From NCBI GenBank assembly GCA_018821925.1, contig JAHJLF010000073.1, positions 1 to 59,896 on the forward strand: a stretch of DNA of 59,896 nucleotides. The letters are read 5' to 3'. The stretch is from Candidatus Edwardsbacteria bacterium. Lineage in GTDB: Bacteria; Edwardsbacteria; AC1; EtOH8. Numbering within the stretch: the first letter of the stretch is position 1; each line of letters begins with the position of its first letter. Below the pieces are notes generated by a model. The model saw nothing but the letters and a program-made list of their open reading frames with translations. It was not told the DNA's origin and did not search any database. Positions 34,998 to 43,908 of this stretch are shown piece after piece. The translations under genes were made by a program, and so were the position numbers.

Positions 34998-35026
34998 AGT
35001 ATACGATTATCGAAAGGTTTTGTCAA
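34998..35026 (-). promoter_or_regulatory. thi operon promoter
   Basis: Minus-strand TTGACA (35021-35026), 17-base spacer, TATACT (34998-35003), just upstream of the riboswitch. Confidence 0.75.
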
Positions 35027-35049
35027 TATGAAATGCTATCCGAATGGAT

Positions 35050-35078
35050 TTGACTTTAATTTCTGCTTGTGATATAAT
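35050..35078 (+). promoter_or_regulatory. Promoter of the first glutamate dehydrogenase gene
   Basis: TTGACT (35050-35055), 17-base spacer, TATAAT (35073-35078), giving a ~100-base leader. It is divergent from the thi promoter, about 45 bases away. Confidence 0.7.
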
Positions 35079-35187
35079 CCGCATGAATTTAGAATAACAG
35101 AGGCCTCTGTCGAATATTCTGTACTTTTTGCGGCTATTCTGCAGGGGTTTCATATATATTAACTACTCATAAAAGGAGCTGATTCTC

Positions 35188-36474
35188 ATGGCTGACAAAT
35201 CCTTCAATGCCTTTGAGATGGCCCAAAAACAGTTCGACGACGTGGCCGAAAAACTGGGTCTCGATCAGGGAACCCGTGACCTCCTGCGCAATCCCATGCG
35301 GGAGTATCACTTCAATATCCCGGTCCGCATGGATGACGGCACCGTCAAGGTGTTCCGCGGATTCCGTGTCCAGCACAACGATGCCCGCGGCCCCGGCAAG
35401 GGCGGCATCCGCTTCCACCCCCAGGAAACCATCGACACCGTCAGGGCCCTGGCCACCTGGATGACCTGGAAGTGCTCGGTGGTGGACATTCCCCTGGGCG
35501 GCGGCAAAGGCGGGGTCATCTGCGACCCGCATCATCTTTCGGAGCGCGAACAGGAAGGCATCTGTCGCGGCTGGGTGCGCCAGGTGGCATACAACATAGG
35601 TCCCTTCCTGGATGTGCCGGCCCCGGACGTAATGACCTCCGGCCAGCACATGATCTGGATGATGGACGAATACGAGAAGATACATAACGGCCGCTTTCCC
35701 GGCGTCATCACCGGCAAGCCGCTGGGCGTGGGCGGTAGCTTGGGCCGCACCGAGGCCACCGGCTACGGCTGCGTATATGTCATGCGGGAGGCCCTGCGCG
35801 AGATGGGCATCGACATCAAAAAAACCAAGGCCGCCTTCCAGGGGTTCGGCAACGTCTCCCAGTACGCTGTCAAATTATACAAGGAATACGGCGGCAATCC
35901 GATCTGCGTGTCCTGCTGGGACCAGGCCGATCAGAAATCATACACCTTCCTCAAGAAGACCGGCATCGACGCCGACGAGCTTTTAAAGATCACCGACCGC
36001 TTCGGCGGCATCAGCAAAGACAAGGCCAAGGCCGCCAGCTACGAGGTGCTGAACGGCGACGCCTGGATCGAGCAGGACGTGGAGATACTGGTCCCTGCCG
36101 CCCTGGAGAACCAGATCACCAAGGACACCGCCCCCAAGATGGCCAAGGGCGTCAAGCTGATCGTGGAGGGCGCCAACGGCCCCACCACCCCCGAGGCCGA
36201 CGAGATCATCAAGCAGCGCGGCATCTTCATGGTTCCCGACTTCCTGGCCAACGCCGGCGGGGTCACCTGCAGTTATTTTGAGCAGGTGCAGTGCAACATG
36301 AACTATTTCTGGACCAAGGACGAGGTGCTCTCCAAGCTGGACACCAAGATGACCGACGCCTTCCTGAAGGTATCCGCCCTGGCCCGCGACAAGAAGGTCT
36401 ATATGCGCGATGCGGCCTACATGATCGCCATCCAGAAAGTGGCCGAGGCCTGCCGCCTGAGAGGCTGGGTCTAG
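35188..36474 (+). CDS. Glu/Leu/Phe/Val dehydrogenase (glutamate dehydrogenase, GdhB/RocG-like)
   Basis: 428 residues. GPGKGGIRFHP (substrate Lys), PLGGGKGGVICDP (catalytic Lys), the Rossmann FQGFGNVSQYAV and FLANAGGVTCSYFEQVQ are all present. It catalyses reversible deamination of glutamate to 2-oxoglutarate. The closest style is the hexameric NAD-type enzyme of clostridia and archaea rather than the class I NADP type found at 45.4 kb. AAAGGAG precedes the ATG. It has its own terminator. PEP-binding-type genes follow on the same strand. Confidence 0.93.
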   Translation: MADKSFNAFEMAQKQFDDVAEKLGLDQGTRDLLRNPMREYHFNIPVRMDDGTVKVFRGFRVQHNDARGPGKGGIRFHPQETIDTVRALATWMTWKCSVVDIPLGGGKGGVICDPHHLSEREQEGICRGWVRQVAYNIGPFLDVPAPDVMTSGQHMIWMMDEYEKIHNGRFPGVITGKPLGVGGSLGRTEATGYGCVYVMREALREMGIDIKKTKAAFQGFGNVSQYAVKLYKEYGGNPICVSCWDQADQKSYTFLKKTGIDADELLKITDRFGGISKDKAKAASYEVLNGDAWIEQDVEILVPAALENQITKDTAPKMAKGVKLIVEGANGPTTPEADEIIKQRGIFMVPDFLANAGGVTCSYFEQVQCNMNYFWTKDEVLSKLDTKMTDAFLKVSALARDKKVYMRDAAYMIAIQKVAEACRLRGWV

Positions 36475-36510
36475 TTCAGGGATTAGATTTTAGAGAATAG
36501 ATATTTGTGC

Positions 36511-36540
36511 GGCGCAGGAGTTTCTCCTGCGCCTCTTTAT
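36511..36540 (+). terminator. Terminator after the first glutamate dehydrogenase gene
   Basis: Perfect 10-bp hairpin GGCGCAGGAG-TTT-CTCCTGCGCC followed by TCTTTATTT. Confidence 0.85.
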
Positions 36541-36564
36541 TTAAAAGCGGTACAGCAATATGTC

Positions 36565-36608
36565 ATTCCCTCCCCGCATCTTTGTGAGGGGTAAACTCCA
36601 GAGGGAAT
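36565..36608 (-). repeat. 44-bp terminal-inverted repeat element, right copy
   Basis: Inverted relative to 34631-34674, with one mismatch in 44. Confidence 0.8.
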
Positions 36609-36721
36609 CCAGGGATATAAAAAAGTGTTGCTTCTCGCAAATTTGTAAATCAATACAAATTATCATTGATTTTACCCTGCCCCTTGGCATATACTAATGT
36701 AAAATACTTGAGCGATTAATT

Positions 36722-39700
36722 ATGTCTTCCCTAAAACCTAAATCAACCGACCAAGAACTGCTGGTCCTGGACGATTTCTATTCATCCAAACTGCAGCACC
36801 TTATGTCCTACCGGGTTCGCCGAGTCCTGCTGGTGGCCAGCCTGTACGATTCATACATCCTGGAGGAGGAAGGACGGCTGGCCGACCTGCTGGGCCAAGT
36901 CTATAAACAGCGCGACCTGGGCTATGTGCCGGTCATCACCCGGACCGCAGGCGGCCAGGCCGCCTTAAAAGCGGTGGATGAGGAAGCGTTCGACTTGGTG
37001 GTCACCATCCAGCGGCTGGGGGACATGGACCCCTTCACCTTCGGCCGGGCGGTAAAGGAAAAACATCCCGGCCTGCCGGTGGTGGTGCTGGCCTACAATA
37101 CACCGGAGCTGCAGCGGCTGGTGGAGGCCGATGACGGCCATTCGGTGGATAAGATCTTCGCCTGGCAGGGCGACGGCAAGATAATGGCCGGCATCATCCA
37201 GTACATTGAGGATGTCAAGAACTCCGATCATGACACCGGGCTGGTGGGCGTCCCTAACCTGCTAATTCTGGAGGATTCAATCCCCTTCTATTCCTCCTAC
37301 ATTTACTTAATATACGAGGAACTGTGGAACCAGACCAGCCGTTTGCTGCATGAGAACCTGTCCTTTACCCAGAGAGTGCTCAGACAGAACGGCCGGCCCC
37401 AGGTCCACCTGGCCGGCAGCTACGAGCAGGCGGTGGCCATCTACCAAAAGTTCAAGGACAGTATGCTGGGAATCTTTAGCGATATCCGCTGTCCGCGTAA
37501 TGGAAAACTGGATGACCGGGCCGGGATCGATTTCGTCAAACTGGTAAGGGCCCAGCAACCCTTCCTTCCCATAATGTTCCAGTCCAGCGAAGAGAATACC
37601 CAACAGATCGCCCGGGAACTGGACGCGGCCCACCTGCTGAAAAACAGCCCCACCCTGATCAGCGATTTTCACCAGATCCTGACCGATCATTTCAATTTTG
37701 GCGACTTGGTGTTCCGGAACGAGAATCGGAACGAGGTGGCCCGGGTGACCAATATCGAGGCCTTCCTGTCAGTGGTGGACAGTCTGCCGCCCGACATACT
37801 CTCTACCTATTACCGCCATGACGATCTCAAGCGCTGGCTACTGGTCCGCACCGAGTTCCAGCTGGCCCAGAAGATCTACCAGCCCGGGATTGCCGGCCAG
37901 GCCGATCCCCTTCTGCTGCGCCGGGCCATCAAGGATGCTTTCCTGGAGCATTACAACAGCATGCACCGAGGCGGCGTTTTTTATTATTCCCGGCAATTCA
38001 ATCTCAAGCAGTGGCATTTCTACCGGATGGGCGGCGGCTCCATGGGCGGTAAGGCCCGGGGCCTGGCTTTCATCGACAAGGTCCTGTCCTCTAATCTGAA
38101 GGAGAGTGATTTTCCGGAGGTCAAGATCTCCATTCCCCGCACCTTGGTGCTGGGCACCGATCTATTCGACGAGTTCGTCCGCAAGAACGACCTTTTCAGC
38201 ATGGCCCTGCAGGAGAAATCGGATATCCGAATAGCCAACGCCTTCCTTCATGCCGAACTGCCGGCCACCATCGTGGGCGACCTGCTGGATTTTATCCGGC
38301 AATTGAAGACCCCGCTGGCGGTACGGTCCTCCAGCCTGCTGGAGGACGCCCTCTACCAGCCCTTCGCCGGGATCTACGTCACCAAGATGATCCCCAACAA
38401 CGAACCGAACCTGGATGCCAGGTTCCTGAGCCTGGCCAACGCCATCAAGCTGGTGTGGGCCTCCACCTTCTTCCAGCAGGCCAAGGCCTACATCGAATCC
38501 ACCAACCACCGGGTGGAGGAGGAAAAAATGGCGGTGGTCATCCAGGAGGTGGTGGGCCAGAAACGGGACGGCAGCTTCTATCCCGATTTCTCCGGGGTGG
38601 CCCGCTCCTACAACTACTACCCGGTGGGCAGCGCCACCCCCGAGGACGGGGTGGTCAACGTGGCCCTGGGGCTGGGCAAGACGGTGGTGGACGGAGGATC
38701 ATCCTTAAGGTTCACCCCGGCCTATCCCCGGGTCCTGCCGCAGTTCGGCACCACCAAGGAGATGCTCAACAACTCCCAGCGCGAATTCTACGCCATAAAC
38801 ATGAAGTCCCTGGCCACCACTGCCTTTGCCGATGAGGACCAGTTCCTGCTGAAGGCCGATCTGAAGCAGGCCGAGCTGGACGGCACTCTGGGCAACCTGG
38901 CCTCCACCTATTCGCCCCAGAACGATCAATTCTACGACGGCATCAACCAGCCCGGGCCCCGCAGCGTCACCTTTGCCAATATCCTGAAAAATGATATCTT
39001 CCCCCTGGCCGGGATATTGGAGCGGCTGTTGCAACTCTCCCGGGAGGCCATGGGCTGTCCCATCGAGATGGAGTTTGCGGTCAGCCTGGACGCCCGGAAC
39101 GTGCTTCCGGCCGAGTTCGGTTTTCTGCAGGTGCGCCCCCTGGTGGTGGGCGACGAGTTGGTCAAGGTAGATCTCAAGGAGAATAATTTTAAGAATGCCC
39201 TGTGTTACAGCCATCAGGTGCTGGGCAACGGGGTCAACAAGGAACTGGCGGATGTGGTTTATGTCAAGCCCGACACCTTCAATGCCGCCAACAGCCAGCA
39301 GATAACTTACGAGATAGAGAAATTTAACGCCCGGCTCAAAGAGGAGGATCGCAATTATATTCTAATCGGCCCCGGACGCTGGGGATCGTCGGATCCCTGG
39401 CTGGGCATCCCTGTAAAATGGAACCAGATCAGCCGGGCCAAGACCATGGTCGAGGTCAGCCTGCCCAACATGAATGTGGATCCCTCTCAGGGCTCGCACT
39501 TCTTCCAGAACATGACCTCGCTGAGGATCGGATATTTCACCGTGCCCCTGGACCCGGAGCACGGCGGGATGGACTGGGCCCGGCTGGAGCAGGGGCCGGT
39601 GATCGGCGAATCGGAGAACGTCCGGCACCTGCGCTTTGCCAAGCCGCTGACGGTGATGATTGATGGCCGCACCGGCCATGGCGTTATTTTGTTAGACTGA
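36722..39700 (+). CDS. PEP/pyruvate-binding domain protein with N-terminal receiver-like domains
   Basis: 992 residues. The first ~340 residues look like two degenerate response-regulator receiver folds (VRRVLLVASLYDSYILEEEG; later VPNLLILEDSIPFYSSY). Residues ~435-850 are the ATP-grasp PEP-synthase N-terminal domain: GGGSMGGKARGLAFID, VRSSSLLEDALYQPFAGIY and an LQVRPL end. The phosphohistidine swivel and PEP-binding barrel of real PEP synthase are missing. The end is an uncharacterised module with GPGRWGSSDPWLG and SQGSHFFQN, shared with the next gene. Likely an ATP-dependent phosphotransfer or sensing protein; reaction unknown. Confidence 0.82.
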   Translation: MSSLKPKSTDQELLVLDDFYSSKLQHLMSYRVRRVLLVASLYDSYILEEEGRLADLLGQVYKQRDLGYVPVITRTAGGQAALKAVDEEAFDLVVTIQRLGDMDPFTFGRAVKEKHPGLPVVVLAYNTPELQRLVEADDGHSVDKIFAWQGDGKIMAGIIQYIEDVKNSDHDTGLVGVPNLLILEDSIPFYSSYIYLIYEELWNQTSRLLHENLSFTQRVLRQNGRPQVHLAGSYEQAVAIYQKFKDSMLGIFSDIRCPRNGKLDDRAGIDFVKLVRAQQPFLPIMFQSSEENTQQIARELDAAHLLKNSPTLISDFHQILTDHFNFGDLVFRNENRNEVARVTNIEAFLSVVDSLPPDILSTYYRHDDLKRWLLVRTEFQLAQKIYQPGIAGQADPLLLRRAIKDAFLEHYNSMHRGGVFYYSRQFNLKQWHFYRMGGGSMGGKARGLAFIDKVLSSNLKESDFPEVKISIPRTLVLGTDLFDEFVRKNDLFSMALQEKSDIRIANAFLHAELPATIVGDLLDFIRQLKTPLAVRSSSLLEDALYQPFAGIYVTKMIPNNEPNLDARFLSLANAIKLVWASTFFQQAKAYIESTNHRVEEEKMAVVIQEVVGQKRDGSFYPDFSGVARSYNYYPVGSATPEDGVVNVALGLGKTVVDGGSSLRFTPAYPRVLPQFGTTKEMLNNSQREFYAINMKSLATTAFADEDQFLLKADLKQAELDGTLGNLASTYSPQNDQFYDGINQPGPRSVTFANILKNDIFPLAGILERLLQLSREAMGCPIEMEFAVSLDARNVLPAEFGFLQVRPLVVGDELVKVDLKENNFKNALCYSHQVLGNGVNKELADVVYVKPDTFNAANSQQITYEIEKFNARLKEEDRNYILIGPGRWGSSDPWLGIPVKWNQISRAKTMVEVSLPNMNVDPSQGSHFFQNMTSLRIGYFTVPLDPEHGGMDWARLEQGPVIGESENVRHLRFAKPLTVMIDGRTGHGVILLD

Positions 39701-39873
39701 ATATTTTGATATTATCTACCACTTGGATTCCCGCCGTCGCGGGAATGACACATCGGTCAATTGTAGGGACATGATGCATCATGTCCGGCCTTGGTCACAC
39801 CCTCGCCTGATTTATCAGGAGAGGGATGGGTGAGGTCATTAAATAAATTATAAACTCCAACGGGAGAACCACA

Positions 39874-42174
39874 TTGCCCCATAACAAGCCCGAATGGCAG
39901 GTGATCATCGACCTGCTGCGTGACACCAACCCCGTACTGCTGAGCCGGATCGGCCGCAAAATGATGAACCACCTCTACAAGCGCAACATCTCCAGGATCG
40001 AGGTGCTGATGAAGCGATTAGAGTCCACCTCCACCGACTGGGAGTACAGCGAGAACCAGCCCGTGCCCCGCCTGAACCAGGTGCTGTTGCAGGAGATCAT
40101 GGACGAGGTGTTCACCATCGCCGCCCAGGAGGTCAGCGCCGAGGAGATCGTCCGGATGATCAGCCTGTGGGTCAAGCACGAACAGGCCCGCTTCCTGGCC
40201 ATGGCCGCCGAGAAAAGGGACGTCCCCCTGGCCGATATCACCGAGGCCGTCACCCGTTTCAGCCTGATGCCCGACGCCCAGAAAACCCTGTCGCCTGAGG
40301 AACGCATAGGAGTCCGGGTGGCCCTGATCCGGCGATTCTTCAGCGAGGACCTGGATTACATAAATACCACCAAGAATTTTGTGACGGTGTTCGATTTCGC
40401 CCCGGTGCTGTCCCGCACCATCGGGCCAGCCACCGGCAACGGCAAGCTGGGCGGCAAGGCCGCCGGATTGTTTAGGGCTGAAAAAATACTGCTGGCCGCC
40501 AAGAAAGACAACATCGCCCTGCGCAACCTGTCCATCCCCAAGACGTGGTACGTTACCTCGGACGGCATTATGGATTTTCTGCACTTCAACGCACTGGAGG
40601 AGATGCCCACCATCAAGTACCGCGATCCGGTGGAGATCCGCCAGGAGTACCCTTACATCGAGCAGATATTCAAGAATTCCTCCATGTCGCCGGAGATCAT
40701 CGCCGGCTTGAGTCTGGCCCTGGACGATTTCGCTGATCGTCCGCTGGTGGTGCGTTCCTCCAGCCTGCTGGAGGACACACTGGGCTCCTCCTTTGCCGGA
40801 AAATACAAGAGCCTGTTCGTGGCCAACCAGGGCACCAAGCGAGAGAAGCTGGAGGCCCTGATAGACGCCATCGAGGAGGTGTACGCCAGCGTCTTCGGGC
40901 CCGACCCCATCGAGTACCGCCGGGAGCGGGGACTGCTGGACTTCAACGAGGAGATGGCCATCGTCATCCAGGAGGTGGTGGGCCGCCGAATCGGAAAATA
41001 CTTTTTCCCGGCCTACGCCGGGGTGGCTTTCAGCTCCAATGAGTTTCGCTGGTCGCCCCGCATCAAGCGGGAGGACGGCATCATCCGGCTGGTGGCCGGC
41101 CTGGGCACCCGGGCGGTGGACCGGATGGGCGACGATTACCCGACCCTGGTCTGCCCCGGCCAGCCCGGCCTGAAAGTGAATGTCAGCCCCGAGGAGGTGA
41201 TGTGGTATTCCCAGAAGAACATCGACGTTATCAACCTGACCACCCGCCGCTTTGAGACCGTCAATTTCGAGAAGTTGTTGCAGGAATGCGGCCAGGAATA
41301 TCCGGCCCTGCCCCAGATCATCTCCATCTACCAGGACGGCCAGCTGTTCTCTCCGGTGGGCACCATGATAGATTACGACAAGGGCGCTCCGGTGGTCACC
41401 TTCTCCAAACTGCTGACCCACGGCCCCTTCATCCCCCAGATCAAGGCCATATTGGACATCCTCAGCAAAGAGCTGGGCTGGCCTGTGGACATAGAGTTCG
41501 CCTGCGACGGCGACATCCACAAGCTGTACCTGCTGCAGTGCCGGCCCCAAAGCCAATCGGGCGGTGTGCACAACATCCCGGTGCCCCAGGATGTGCCCAA
41601 GGACGACATCCTGTTCACCGCCGACAAGTTCATCACCACCGCCCAGGTGGAGGATATCGAATACCTGGTGTATGTAGATCCAGAGGAATACGATTCCCTG
41701 CCCACCATGGAGGAATTGATCCAGGTGGGGCGAACCATCGGCGAGTTGAATAATAAACTTCCGCGCCAGAAATTTATTCTGATGGGGCCGGGCCGCTGGG
41801 GCAGCCGGGGCGACATCAAGCTGGGCGTGCGGGTGGGGTATTCGGACATCAACAACACCGCCATGCTGATCGAGGTGGCCAAAAAGAAGAAGGATTACGT
41901 GCCCGAGGTCTCCTTCGGCACCCATTTCTTCCAGGACCTGGTGGAGGCCCGGATCCGCTACCTGCCGCTGTATCCCGACGAGAAGAACATGGTGTTCAAC
42001 GAGAAGTTCTTTAATAACGCCCCCAACCTGCTGAAGAGGATACTGCCGGATGCCAAGAAGATGGACAAGGTCATCAAGGTGATCAACGTTTCCAAGATGA
42101 TGGCCGACGCCACGGTCTCGGTGATCATGGACGGCGATAACGACCAAGCACTGGGATACATTAAAAGGAACTAG
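39874..42174 (+). CDS. PEP/pyruvate-binding domain protein, paralogue without receiver domains
   Basis: 766 residues from a TTG start with GGGAG ten bases upstream. An N-terminal helical region (~1-165) is followed by the same ATP-grasp domain (LGGKAAGLFRAEKI, VRSSSLLEDTLGSSFAGKY, LLQCRPQ) and the same C-terminal module (GPGRWGSRGDIKLG, GTHFFQD). Again no swivelling His domain or PEP barrel, so it cannot be a complete PEP synthase or PPDK. It lies 173 bases after the 992-residue paralogue, so the two may act together. Its last 69 bases are duplicated 630 bases downstream. Confidence 0.82.
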   Translation: MPHNKPEWQVIIDLLRDTNPVLLSRIGRKMMNHLYKRNISRIEVLMKRLESTSTDWEYSENQPVPRLNQVLLQEIMDEVFTIAAQEVSAEEIVRMISLWVKHEQARFLAMAAEKRDVPLADITEAVTRFSLMPDAQKTLSPEERIGVRVALIRRFFSEDLDYINTTKNFVTVFDFAPVLSRTIGPATGNGKLGGKAAGLFRAEKILLAAKKDNIALRNLSIPKTWYVTSDGIMDFLHFNALEEMPTIKYRDPVEIRQEYPYIEQIFKNSSMSPEIIAGLSLALDDFADRPLVVRSSSLLEDTLGSSFAGKYKSLFVANQGTKREKLEALIDAIEEVYASVFGPDPIEYRRERGLLDFNEEMAIVIQEVVGRRIGKYFFPAYAGVAFSSNEFRWSPRIKREDGIIRLVAGLGTRAVDRMGDDYPTLVCPGQPGLKVNVSPEEVMWYSQKNIDVINLTTRRFETVNFEKLLQECGQEYPALPQIISIYQDGQLFSPVGTMIDYDKGAPVVTFSKLLTHGPFIPQIKAILDILSKELGWPVDIEFACDGDIHKLYLLQCRPQSQSGGVHNIPVPQDVPKDDILFTADKFITTAQVEDIEYLVYVDPEEYDSLPTMEELIQVGRTIGELNNKLPRQKFILMGPGRWGSRGDIKLGVRVGYSDINNTAMLIEVAKKKKDYVPEVSFGTHFFQDLVEARIRYLPLYPDEKNMVFNEKFFNNAPNLLKRILPDAKKMDKVIKVINVSKMMADATVSVIMDGDNDQALGYIKRN

Positions 42175-42194
42175 AAACGATAGGAGGAACTAAT

Positions 42195-42770
42195 ATGCAC
42201 AAGCTTGTGCTAATACTACTAATGGGATTTATTATGGGGTGTGCCACAAGCGGTTCGGTTAATAAAACTCATTATATTGATTCCAAATACCCATTCTCCG
42301 TAGCTTTCCCCAAAGATTATGAACCTCGATCATCTGGTAAAAATTCAACCGAAAGAGTTTCTGCTGTACGTTATCAAAGAGAACTGGACGTTATTGGCGG
42401 TTTAATATTATTAAAGCCTGTTTTTGTGATTTCTGTTTTTGAGACTACACAATCATTTTCTGAATTTATTGAAGATAAAAAAGAACGCTTTTTTGAACCC
42501 CGCTACTACTTCAAATATAATGTTGTGGGCACAAAAGATATCAAGGTCAACGAATGCCCTGTTCATTTGATTTATTTCACCAGCTCAGTAGCCACCGCCG
42601 GAGGTGAAGGTATTAGCATAAAAGGCAATAATTTAGGGATAACTGGTTTTATCCATCTGGTTAACTATTATTTGAAAATTGAATACATCGCTAATAAATC
42701 AAGATTCAAACAAGAGGATTTTGATTATGTGCTTGATAATTTAGTTATAACTAATACTCCAACGGAATAA
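42195..42770 (+). CDS. Small lipoprotein, AT-rich gene
   Basis: 191 residues. The lipobox is MGC with lipidated Cys16. The mature part resembles the PsbP/DUF1795-like layout in outline (FSVAFPKDYEP, a single alpha-beta domain, LDNLVI at the end) but I cannot assign it. AGGAGG precedes the ATG. Base composition is clearly more AT-rich than the preceding gene, and it sits between that gene and a duplicate of that gene's 3' end, so it was probably inserted. Confidence 0.75.
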   Translation: MHKLVLILLMGFIMGCATSGSVNKTHYIDSKYPFSVAFPKDYEPRSSGKNSTERVSAVRYQRELDVIGGLILLKPVFVISVFETTQSFSEFIEDKKERFFEPRYYFKYNVVGTKDIKVNECPVHLIYFTSSVATAGGEGISIKGNNLGITGFIHLVNYYLKIEYIANKSRFKQEDFDYVLDNLVITNTPTE

Positions 42771-42801
42771 CAGAACTATTTTTAATTCCACAAAGACTAA
42801 C

Positions 42802-42870
42802 GACGCCACCGTCTCGGTGATCATGGACGGCGACAACGACCAGGCGCTGGGATTCATAAAAAGAACGTAG
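42802..42870 (+). pseudogene. Duplicated 3' end of the PEP-binding gene
   Basis: Sixty-nine bases align without gaps to 42106-42174 (60 identical), ending in the same TAG. Six of the changed codons are synonymous and two change residues (Tyr to Phe, Asn to Thr). There is no start codon. A remnant of a related gene or of an integration event. Confidence 0.85.
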
Positions 42871-42914
42871 TAATTATAAACCTTGAACTAGGTAGCTTCG
42901 GGAGAAACAATGCC

Positions 42915-43577
42915 ATGGATCACAACCATCCTACACGTTATTTTATAACAAAATCGACCTATGATCATTACAAAAACGAGCCTTTATTTATCACATTCCT
43001 AACTTTTGGACGTATTTTGAATTCGATCAATTATTGTAGAAGCACTTTGGTAAGCATCAAATCCGGTGATAATAAACCTTCTGATATACGTGCTACACAC
43101 AATTATTTCTTTTTTATGTGTGGTATTTTACATGAGGGGATACGGGAATTACAAAAAAATAAAATCCTTTTTAAGAGCTTCGATACATATAAATCAAAAG
43201 TAGCTATCTATTTAAAAAAAGTAGCTACCTTTGATAGAACCATCTTGGGCACAATAAGAGATAAGGCTGTTTTTCACTTAGATAATAAAGATTTTTATAA
43301 TTCAATTCAAACACTTGATTTAAATGAGTATGAGCTTGTAACGAGTACAGATCAGACCTATGGTGAAACATACTATACCCTTTCGGATTTAATTGCGTTG
43401 AATACATTATTTACAAATATAAATAAAAATAATGAATTGGAACATCTTGAACGTCTTATTTCTGATTTAAAAACTTATAGCGATGAATATGTTGTTATAG
43501 TTTCAGACATTATGAAAGAGGCTATTGATAAAATGGGCTGGTTATCAGATAATGTGCAAATTGTTGCTAAGAATTAA
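42915..43577 (+). CDS. Hypothetical protein with HEPN-like R-x5-H motif
   Basis: 220 residues, AT-rich. No signal peptide. Mostly helical by composition. The segment IRDKAVFHLD has Arg115 and His121 spaced as in the R-x4-6-H active site of HEPN ribonucleases, and the surrounding helices fit that fold loosely. HEPN proteins act in toxin-antitoxin and defence systems, but no partner nucleotidyltransferase is adjacent. GGGAG lies 11 bases before the ATG. Function is a guess; I do not recognise the full-length family. Confidence 0.65.
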   Translation: MDHNHPTRYFITKSTYDHYKNEPLFITFLTFGRILNSINYCRSTLVSIKSGDNKPSDIRATHNYFFFMCGILHEGIRELQKNKILFKSFDTYKSKVAIYLKKVATFDRTILGTIRDKAVFHLDNKDFYNSIQTLDLNEYELVTSTDQTYGETYYTLSDLIALNTLFTNINKNNELEHLERLISDLKTYSDEYVVIVSDIMKEAIDKMGWLSDNVQIVAKN

Positions 43578-43908
43578 TTTTGCGCTACGCAAAAATCAGC
43601 AAGAAAACCCATCTCGCTCAACTCAATAATTTAATAAACCTATTATGCCCGACAACCTTAAAAATACCCTTGCCTTTCCCGTCGGTTACCATAAATTCCA
43701 CCCCAAGCAGCTTTTCAACTTCCAGCTTAACCGGCCGTATTCTTTTGGGTATGCCAGATACCAAGACCTGCTGTGCTGCCTATCAACAAGGTCTGCTCTG
43801 GACACAAAGGACAAAGCCCCGCAAAACTGCGGAGCTTTAAGTTACTTTTCGTTTTGTGTCATCCTTCAACTTGCCATGCACAGGATTGTTCTCAGGATGA
43901 CACAATGA
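43578..43908. other. Gap after the AT-rich island
   Basis: About 330 bases without a convincing gene. An AAAGCCCCGCA-AAAC-TGCGGAGCTTT hairpin (43813-43838, one mismatch) may end convergent transcripts, and a CATCCTTCAAC...CTCAGGATGAC repeat follows. Confidence 0.5.

Noticed and set aside
40018-42147. 709-codon minus-strand ORF
   Set aside because: Exact shadow of the 766-residue PEP-binding protein; composition is Gly/His/Val/Gln-rich with no recognisable domain.
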